10,914 nt of DNA from Gammaproteobacteria bacterium (GTDB lineage: Bacteria; Pseudomonadota; Gammaproteobacteria; GRL18), in assembly GCA_013139395.1 (NCBI GenBank), contig WTAX01000057.1:1-10914 (forward strand), in the 5' to 3' direction. The notes beneath the pieces are model-generated. The model was not told the DNA's origin, did not search any database, and worked only from the letters and a program-made list of their open reading frames with translations. A program made the position numbers and the translations under genes. The stretch's first letter is position 1. Each line of letters opens with the position of its first letter. This document shows positions 4,900-10,914 of this stretch, piece by piece.

Positions 4900-7143
4900 T
4901 TATTCCTTTCTTTGATTCAACTCTTCTCTCATTTGATCTAATAAAGAAAATAATTCCATACTTGCAGCTTCCATCTCATGATAATTTTGAATAATTTCAT
5001 TTTCATGCTCTAAGCGCTTATCTGACTCGCGAATAAAGCTCATATTTTTATCCGTCATCCGATGTACTGTGGCATGAGGTTTATCTAATTTGGCATAGCT
5101 GTCCGTATTTGCAAAAATAGTTTTACCTTTATTCGTATACCATTTACCTAATCGACAATTTTTATGATCGGCAAATTGTGCCTCACTATCCATATTAATC
5201 ATGGCACCATAGGAATTTGACTTGAAGATAATATGATCAATTTTTGCTAATACGATAAAGGCTTGATGTTCCATGTCTGCAACTAAACGAGACATACCGT
5301 TAGCATCGGTATTTAATTGATTCATCGTATTTTTAAATTCTTCTACAGAGCTGGAAACATCATTAGCCAATTCCGTCATTTCTTCTGATTTTTGCACAAT
5401 TGATGCTGTTTCATGTCTCATCGCATCAATGGAAACAGCTATTTCACTGGTTGCTTTTTGTGTATGCTCAGCCAGATTTCTCACTTCATCAGCAACGACT
5501 GAGAACCCCCTGCCATGTTCACCTGCCCGTGCCGCTTCAATAGCCGCATTAAGTGCTAATAGATTCGTTTGCTCAGCAATTGATTTAATCAAATCGACAA
5601 CAGAGGTAATTTCACTGCTTTTTTCTTCCAGACTTTCAATCGTTGTATTGGAATTATTGATATTTGCAACTAATACTTTAAGTTTTGTTAAAATGTCGTC
5701 CACTACGATAATGCTCTGCGAAGATTGTGCACTGGTTGCATCCGTTGTTTTCAATACATCAGCAAGATCGTCAACTATATTGACAATTTCATTTTGAATC
5801 AGTGCAATATTACCGCTCACATCATTAATGGAACGTAACTGAGCACTAAAGTTAATTACTTCCTGCTTAGCATGTGATTCTTTCATCGCATCAATACCAC
5901 TCATCACACTTCTAATGGCTTTTGAAAAATCACCATGTAAGCCATGATCATTTAATTCACAGGACTTAAAATCCCCTTTAGAAGCATAATGAACTGTGGT
6001 ACTAATTCGTACCGTTAAATCTTGCATAATGGTAATCAATGATTGAAATAGTTGAGCAATTTGATCCATCTCATTCTGGCTATTTTTATTGAATGTCAAC
6101 AGCATCGTCAGATCACCATTCTTGACTTGCTCTATCGCCTTTTTAAAGTTTAAAATTTTATTCATTATAGAAAGCCTGATGCTTCTATTCAGCCATGTGA
6201 TGGCAATTAAAACGACGAGAGAAAAAATAGAAATTATGATTAACATAAAAAAGGCATGGTTTTTAATACCTTGCGCACTTTCCAGTACTGAGCTGCTGAT
6301 CTTATTTTCCATTGCTTTTAATTGATTTATCTTTTGTGTAATGGTTTTAAACCAATAATTGGCATCAATTTCAAAACCATCTTGTTTACTCAATGCAATA
6401 TTTCTCATTCTTTGCACTTCAGAAAACGAGGAATCACTTTTTATTTGTGAATAAAACTGTTTAAACTCGTCATTTGCACTGTATTCAAACAAGTCTAATA
6501 ATGCCTGCTGCTGAGCCAGTACAGATAAGAATTTTGTATTTAAAAACTGATTAAATTTATTTTGCGCAAAGGTCGCTGATAAAATAGCACGTTCAATTCC
6601 TGCTCGTTCTTTAGCACTGATAAAAAGCACAAGGCTATTGAGCATATTACGTATGGTGATATTTTTTGAAAAAGTTGAAAATTCGCTAATAATTTTTATT
6701 GATGAATTATTAAGTGCGGTATAATAAGCAACAGCAGCCTTTGTTCCAATAGAAAGGCTGTCAATTTTTTCACGTGTCATCTTAAGTTGTGAGAAATCAA
6801 TACCTTGCTCTGTTTTTTTGGTGTATTGATTTTGTGCCGATGCTAAATAATCATTTAATTGTGTTAATTTTTCATCCGTCATTTTTCTCTGCCGGGGTAG
6901 AGTATCACTAAACTTTTTACCTTTGGAACTTAAGAATCCCGCACTGGCGCCTCTTTCCTTTTGCATCTCATGAAGCACATCACTAATATAGACCGATAAT
7001 TCAACAACCTTAATTGTCTCTTGAGAATTTGTATAATTATCATAATCATTCAGCGATAACTTGAGCGCATAGGCAATAATTATTGAAATTGAAAATAGAC
7101 TGAGTATTATTAATTTTTTGTGTATTGAAAAGTGCTGCAGCAT
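4900..7143 (-). CDS. Methyl-accepting chemotaxis protein with NIT sensor and CZB domain
   Basis: Transmembrane chemoreceptor, 747 aa. TM1 is at about 11-28 and TM2 at about 298-318. The periplasmic part between them is a NIT (nitrate/nitrite-sensing type) helical domain, with [18 protein letters not shown] at 58-75 and the second family segment [17 protein letters not shown] at 177-193. HAMP follows (about 319-371), then a HAMP-like stretch containing ASKGDF and [17 protein letters not shown] (387-419). The signalling hairpin tip is [21 protein letters not shown] (521-541) and [13 protein letters not shown] (547-559), which binds CheA/CheW. The C-terminus is a CZB zinc-binding domain with all four expected ligands: His637, Cys663 (NCRLGKWY), His690 and His694. 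There is no CheR-tethering pentapeptide. RBS AGGAA at 7155-7151, eight bases before the ATG. A FliA promoter precedes it and a strong terminator follows, so it is a single-gene unit. NIT ligand is inferred; CZB is known to sense zinc or hypochlorous acid in other bacteria. Confidence 0.95.
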   Translation of the reverse strand: MLQHFSIHKKLIILSLFSISIIIAYALKLSLNDYDNYTNSQETIKVVELSVYISDVLHEMQKERGASAGFLSSKGKKFSDTLPRQRKMTDEKLTQLNDYLASAQNQYTKKTEQGIDFSQLKMTREKIDSLSIGTKAAVAYYTALNNSSIKIISEFSTFSKNITIRNMLNSLVLFISAKERAGIERAILSATFAQNKFNQFLNTKFLSVLAQQQALLDLFEYSANDEFKQFYSQIKSDSSFSEVQRMRNIALSKQDGFEIDANYWFKTITQKINQLKAMENKISSSVLESAQGIKNHAFFMLIIISIFSLVVLIAITWLNRSIRLSIMNKILNFKKAIEQVKNGDLTMLLTFNKNSQNEMDQIAQLFQSLITIMQDLTVRISTTVHYASKGDFKSCELNDHGLHGDFSKAIRSVMSGIDAMKESHAKQEVINFSAQLRSINDVSGNIALIQNEIVNIVDDLADVLKTTDATSAQSSQSIIVVDDILTKLKVLVANINNSNTTIESLEEKSSEITSVVDLIKSIAEQTNLLALNAAIEAARAGEHGRGFSVVADEVRNLAEHTQKATSEIAVSIDAMRHETASIVQKSEEMTELANDVSSSVEEFKNTMNQLNTDANGMSRLVADMEHQAFIVLAKIDHIIFKSNSYGAMINMDSEAQFADHKNCRLGKWYTNKGKTIFANTDSYAKLDKPHATVHRMTDKNMSFIRESDKRLEHENEIIQNYHEMEAASMELFSLLDQMREELNQRKE

Positions 7144-7210
7144 CAGAAAATTCCTACCAATAAATGAAATTTTGGCAATGATAATAGTAATAAATATAGC
7201 ATATACTTAT

Positions 7211-7237
7211 TTAGCGGCAAGCTTTTAAATAACTTGA
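7211..7237 (-). promoter_or_regulatory. Sigma-28 (FliA) promoter of the chemoreceptor gene
   Basis: On the minus strand: -35 TCAAGTTA (7237-7230), 11-bp spacer, -10 GCCGCTAA (7218-7211). The enterobacterial FliA consensus is TAAAGTTT-N11-GCCGATAA, so 6 of 8 and 7 of 8 bases match with the exact spacer. It ends 67 bases before the chemoreceptor start, which fits control of a chemotaxis gene by the flagellar cascade. Confidence 0.8.
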
Positions 7238-7253
7238 ACAATGATTTTTAGAT

Positions 7254-7259
7254 TATAAT
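7254..7259 (+). promoter_or_regulatory. Possible -10 element of hrpB, close to the start codon
   Basis: A perfect TATAAT ends six bases before the hrpB ATG at 7266. If used, transcription would begin at or next to the start codon. The best -35 (TTGAAC, 7234-7239) is only 14 bp away, so the element is uncertain. Confidence 0.3.
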
Positions 7260-7265
7260 AATAAA

Positions 7266-9905
7266 ATGCAAATACTTCCCGTTAGTCAGGTATTACCTGA
7301 GCTCAAAACCAGGCTGTCACAGCATAATCGTCTGATCCTGCAGGCACCACCCGGTGCCGGGAAAACCACACTGGTGCCATTAGCCCTTTTACAGGAAAAA
7401 TGGTTAGCTCACAAACAGATTATTATGCTGGAGCCTCGTCGTCTGGCCGCTCGTAGTGCTGCGGCACGCATGGCCTATCTATTAGGCGAAAAAGTCGGTG
7501 AAACAGTAGGTTATCAGATCCGTCAGGATAAATGCATCAGCAAAAAAACCCGAATACTGGTAGTAACTGAGGGTATTTTAACAAGAAAGTTACAGGCAGA
7601 TCCTGAACTCGAAGGAATCGGGCTGGTCATTTTTGATGAATTTCATGAAAGAAATATTAATGCCGATCTCTCTTTAGCATTTTGTCTGCAGAGTCAGGAA
7701 TTATTGACTGATAGTCTTAAACTTCTCATTATGTCGGCGACCTTAAATACCCAGGCTCTGGCCAGCCTGTTAAACACAGCAACTCATCCGACGCCCGTGG
7801 TAACCAGTCAGGGAAGAAGTTATCCCATTGATATAATTTATCAGCCTGATAATACACCCCCTGTTGACAAACGGAATCTGACTTCAGCTCTTACCCAAAA
7901 AACCATTACCGCTCTGCAGCAGCATGAGGGTAATATTTTAATTTTTTTACCCGGTGTCAGAGAAATTAAACAGCTTGAAAAAGAATTATTACGTGTCACT
8001 AAAAAAAGCAGTCAAACTATCATTATCTCTCCTCTTTATGGTGATCTTTCCAGACATCAGCAGGATCAGGCCATTTGTGTACCACCTGCAGAGCAAAGAA
8101 AAATTGTACTGGCCACCAATATTGCTGAAACCAGTCTGACCATTGAAGGCATCAACATCGTGATTGATTCAGGTCTGCAAAGAGAGTCTTATTTTAACCC
8201 CGGCTCGGGCATGGATGCCCTGCACACCACAATGATTGCCCGGGATTCAGCTCAACAGCGCAGTGGTCGAGCAGGTCGTCTCAGTGCGGGTATTTGCTAT
8301 CGTCTATGGAGTCAGAGTCAGCACAAACGTCTGCAGGCTCACCAAAAAGCTGAAATATTACGTTCTGATTTAGCCCCCGTCATTCTGGAATTAGCGCAGT
8401 GGGGTGTTCAGCAAGTGGATGACTTACAGTGGTTAGACTTACCCGCTCCAGGTGCTGCAGCACAGGCTAAAGAGTTATTACTCGCTTTGCAGGCTATTGA
8501 TGATTCAGGAAGAATCACAACTCATGGAAAAAACATGCTGAGTTTGGGCATTCACCCTCGTTTAGCCCATATGATGTTAACTGCCCAGACACTCGACCTC
8601 ACTGAAACAAGCTGTTTAATTGTTGCTTTACTCAGTGAAAAAGATATTTTAAAAGATGCGTTCAATAATGGCAGAAATGCTGATATTGCCTACCGCGTTT
8701 CACTTTTGCAGCAAATGAAACACAATCATTCCATCTCAGATCAGCTCATTGATAAACGACAATGTAAACGAGTATTACAAACCGCCAGAGAGTTTTCTCA
8801 ACGTCTGAAACGCTCTGTTAGCAGCAACAAAACCGTCAAAGAACAAAACAGCCTGAATGAAATTGAGCGTGATATGGTGGGCGTATTATTAGCCTTTGCC
8901 TATCCCGACAGAATTGCCAAGCAGCGTAATAATAAAGAACGTAATCATAAGGAGCAGAGTTATTTATTAAGCAACAATAAAGGGGCATTTTTCTCATATC
9001 AGGATCTATTATCCACTGAACCTTTTTTAGTGGCAGCCCATTTAAATGCATCGCTAAAGAAAGAGACAAAAAAAGAAGCACGGATCTTTCTTGCCGCCGC
9101 GATCACGCAGACACAATTAGAAACTTATTTTTCAGATCAAATAAAAGAACAGACATCAATTGTATGGCATAAAAAATCACAAAAAGTCGAATGTTTAAAC
9201 AAAACAATGTTAGGCAGCCTGACATTAAGAGAGCAGGCTAATCACAACATAAATAGTGAACAATTACATCCGGTATTATTAGAAGGTATCAGAACACTGG
9301 GTCTTGGCTGCCTTCCCTGGTCAAAGCCAGCTAATAATCTGAAACAACGTGTACAATTTCTACAATTTCAAAAAATACATAATAACAACAGCAGCCATTT
9401 ATTATCTTCAATTGAGCTGCCTGACTTTTCTGATGATTTTTTACTCAATCATCTCAGCGAATGGTTAGGCCCTCATTTAGCGAAACAAACCAGCATTAAA
9501 CAGTTACAAACACTGGATCTCTATCAGATACTCAATGCCAATATCAGTTGGCAGACATGCCAAACGCTCAATGAACTCGCACCTGAAAAAATGACAGTTC
9601 CCAGCGGCTCAATTATTGCTATTGATTATAGCGAGCCTGACTCTCCGGTGCTTGCTGTGCGCCTGCAGGAATTATTTGGCTTACAACAAACACCCACAAT
9701 TCTTAAAGGCGGCTATCCCCTGCTGCTGCATCTTTTATCACCTGCTTCCCGGCCCATGCAGGTCACTCATGATCTAGCCAGTTTCTGGGAAAACACTTAT
9801 AATGATGTAAAAAAGGAGCTTCGGGGAAAATATAAAAAGCATTTCTGGCCCGATGATCCCCTGCTGGCACAAGCCACTAACCGTGTGAAGCCCCGGAAAT
9901 CATAA
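7266..9905 (+). CDS. hrpB: ATP-dependent RNA helicase HrpB (DEAH/RHA family)
   Basis: Cytoplasmic superfamily 2 helicase; no precise physiological substrate is established for HrpB in E. coli. 879 aa, somewhat longer than the ~810 of E. coli. Motifs in order: Walker A APPGAGKTT (27-35), TEGIL (101-105), DEFH (124-127, the HrpB form of the Walker B box), SAT (157-159), LPG (228-230), ATNIAETSLTI (283-293) and motif VI QRSGRAGR (331-338). The HA2-like helical region follows, then the HrpB-specific C-terminus ending LKGGYPLLLHLLSP ... GKYKKHFWPDDPLLAQATNRVKPRK. Extra length comes partly from Asn/Lys/Glu-rich stretches near AYPDRIAKQ in the middle. The start agrees with the family's opening LPVxxVLPEL, though no Shine-Dalgarno precedes it. 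Divergent from the chemoreceptor; the hydrolase gene follows 70 bp later without an intervening terminator, so they may be cotranscribed. Confidence 0.97.
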   Translation: MQILPVSQVLPELKTRLSQHNRLILQAPPGAGKTTLVPLALLQEKWLAHKQIIMLEPRRLAARSAAARMAYLLGEKVGETVGYQIRQDKCISKKTRILVVTEGILTRKLQADPELEGIGLVIFDEFHERNINADLSLAFCLQSQELLTDSLKLLIMSATLNTQALASLLNTATHPTPVVTSQGRSYPIDIIYQPDNTPPVDKRNLTSALTQKTITALQQHEGNILIFLPGVREIKQLEKELLRVTKKSSQTIIISPLYGDLSRHQQDQAICVPPAEQRKIVLATNIAETSLTIEGINIVIDSGLQRESYFNPGSGMDALHTTMIARDSAQQRSGRAGRLSAGICYRLWSQSQHKRLQAHQKAEILRSDLAPVILELAQWGVQQVDDLQWLDLPAPGAAAQAKELLLALQAIDDSGRITTHGKNMLSLGIHPRLAHMMLTAQTLDLTETSCLIVALLSEKDILKDAFNNGRNADIAYRVSLLQQMKHNHSISDQLIDKRQCKRVLQTAREFSQRLKRSVSSNKTVKEQNSLNEIERDMVGVLLAFAYPDRIAKQRNNKERNHKEQSYLLSNNKGAFFSYQDLLSTEPFLVAAHLNASLKKETKKEARIFLAAAITQTQLETYFSDQIKEQTSIVWHKKSQKVECLNKTMLGSLTLREQANHNINSEQLHPVLLEGIRTLGLGCLPWSKPANNLKQRVQFLQFQKIHNNNSSHLLSSIELPDFSDDFLLNHLSEWLGPHLAKQTSIKQLQTLDLYQILNANISWQTCQTLNELAPEKMTVPSGSIIAIDYSEPDSPVLAVRLQELFGLQQTPTILKGGYPLLLHLLSPASRPMQVTHDLASFWENTYNDVKKELRGKYKKHFWPDDPLLAQATNRVKPRKS

Positions 9906-9975
9906 TTGCTCTCTATTCATAGATTGTCACCTTAATCACTACTTATTCAACCCTTAATCAACAAAAGAAAACAAT

Positions 9976-10608
9976 ATGTTAAAGCAAAAAATAATCCCCG
10001 TGACCCCTTATCAGCAAAATTGCTCCTTGCTTTGGTGTGACCAGACCAATGAAGCGGCATTAATTGATCCCGGCGGTGATGTACCGGCTTTATTAGCAGA
10101 GATTAAAAGTAAGCAATTAAATTTAAAACAAATATGGCTCACCCATGGTCACCTGGATCATGTCGGCGGCACTGAAGAGCTGGCAAGCAAATGTCATGTA
10201 CCTATTATTGGTCCTCATCAGGATGACTTCTTCTGGCTGGATATTTTGCAACAACAATGTGAGATGTTCAATTTTCCTAAAGTCAATAATTTTACACCTG
10301 ACCAATGGTTAAACGAAGGTGATAAACTCACTCTTGGTAATGAACAATTTGAAATATTACATACTCCCGGCCACACCCCCGGCCACATAGTTATTGTTCA
10401 TCATGCCTCAAAAACACTCTGGGTGGGTGATGTTCTTTTTAAGCAGTCTATTGGCCGTACTGATTTCCCGAGAGGCAGCCATGATGATTTAATAGCATCC
10501 ATAAAAAACAAACTATTGACTCTTCCCGGTGATTATCAATTTATTCCAGGTCATGGCCCCAGTGGTTATCTGGATGATGAAAAACTCAATAACCCATATC
10601 TGCAGTAA
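9976..10608 (+). CDS. ycbL: YcbL/GloC-type metallo-beta-lactamase-fold hydrolase (glyoxalase II-like)
   Basis: Cytoplasmic metal-dependent hydrolase. E. coli YcbL (GloC) is a type II glyoxalase that hydrolyses S-lactoylglutathione in methylglyoxal detoxification; the same role is inferred here. 210 aa, close to the E. coli length, and similar from the opening IIPVTPYQQNCSLLWCDQT to the closing LNNPYLQ. The metal centre is complete: THGHLDH gives His57, His59, Asp61 and His62; His133 lies in TPGHTPGH (130-137), Asp152 in GDVLFKQSIGRTDFPRG, and His193 in FIPGHGP. The protein lacks the long C-terminal glutathione-binding domain of classical GloB, as is normal for the short YcbL type. A weak AAAAGAAA precedes the ATG. 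It lies 70 bp downstream of hrpB on the same strand, possibly in the same transcript. Confidence 0.93.
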   Translation: MLKQKIIPVTPYQQNCSLLWCDQTNEAALIDPGGDVPALLAEIKSKQLNLKQIWLTHGHLDHVGGTEELASKCHVPIIGPHQDDFFWLDILQQQCEMFNFPKVNNFTPDQWLNEGDKLTLGNEQFEILHTPGHTPGHIVIVHHASKTLWVGDVLFKQSIGRTDFPRGSHDDLIASIKNKLLTLPGDYQFIPGHGPSGYLDDEKLNNPYLQ

Positions 10609-10914
10609 TAATCAATTCAGTAAAAAAAGACTGTTTAGGTTTTTTGCCTTTTGATGATAGATCAACCGATCGATGCGACACTTTATCTTAAAATAAAAAG
10701 ATGGAGTATGATATGCTATATAGAACTCAAACAAAACAGACAGCTGAACAAATCCTGACCACTATAACAAACCTTATTCTTTTATATAAGGCCTCGGAAA
10801 TAAAGATTTGTCCCATATAGCGTAGACATTTTGTTCAGATTTAAGGTGTGGATAATATTGAATCTACCTTAAGGAAATATTAATACTACAGAATAAACAG
10901 GCGTATTTATCAGA
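10609..10914. other. Terminal intergenic stretch, no supported gene
   Basis: About 300 bp. There is a weak terminator-like CAGT/ACTG stem (10618-10633) followed by T-rich sequence ending in six T, just after the hydrolase stop. A 35-codon ORF at 10713-10820 (MLYRTQTKQTAEQILTT...) has GGAG six bases before its ATG but no recognisable similarity. Two small stem-loops occur: CCTTAT/ATAAGG at 10772-10791, and TTAAGGT/ACCTTAA at 10841-10872 with an inner GAT/ATC pair. None of these proves a gene or RNA. Confidence 0.5.

Noticed and set aside
5429..5797. 122-codon plus-strand ORF
   Set aside because: Exactly antisense to the chemoreceptor signalling domain; its Ser/Ala/Leu-rich product is a mirror of that coding sequence and it has no support of its own.
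8836..9081. 81-codon minus-strand ORF
   Set aside because: Antisense to the middle of hrpB, no independent evidence.
10713..10820. 35-codon ORF MLYRTQTKQTAEQILTT... as a gene
   Set aside because: Has a reasonable GGAG but no similarity, and it sits in an AT-rich tail where such ORFs arise by chance; kept only as a note.

Overview
This window looks like a stretch of ordinary chromosome from an AT-rich, flagellated Gammaproteobacterium. The pointers are an HrpB helicase next to a YcbL/GloC-type glyoxalase that resembles the E. coli protein closely from end to end, a DUF4124 secreted protein, a START-domain remnant, and a chemoreceptor preceded by a good sigma-28 (FliA) promoter. No rRNA, tRNA, CRISPR array, transposase or phage gene is visible. 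Genus-level placement is not possible from what I can see.

Left part (1-3278, minus strand): a tripartite efflux operon with a lipoprotein adaptor followed, with a 4-bp GTGA overlap, by an RND permease that runs off the window at base 1. Upstream lies a stand-alone plant-type ferredoxin-NAD(P)H reductase with its own predicted promoter and an excellent ribosome binding site. The 309-bp gap between reductase and adaptor holds a striking 29-bp inverted repeat.

Middle (3279-4899): a gap of about 490 bp with several imperfect stem-loops and no convincing gene, then a small exported DUF4124 protein with a very tyrosine-rich C-terminal segment. Four bases after it comes a 107-codon ORF that matches only the last third of a START-domain protein and is probably a 5'-truncated pseudogene. 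A strong bidirectional terminator separates this from the convergent chemoreceptor gene.

Right part (4900-10914): a methyl-accepting chemotaxis protein (NIT nitrate/nitrite-type sensor, HAMP, signalling domain, C-terminal zinc-binding CZB domain) on the minus strand, then, divergently, hrpB and a metallo-beta-lactamase-fold hydrolase of the YcbL family. The last ~300 bp contain no gene I can defend.

I did not find a clearly new multi-gene system. The most worthwhile observations are the FliA promoter of the chemoreceptor, the unusual active-site and cofactor-site residues of the ferredoxin reductase, the START remnant fused almost directly to the DUF4124 gene, and the large inverted repeat at 2022-2097.
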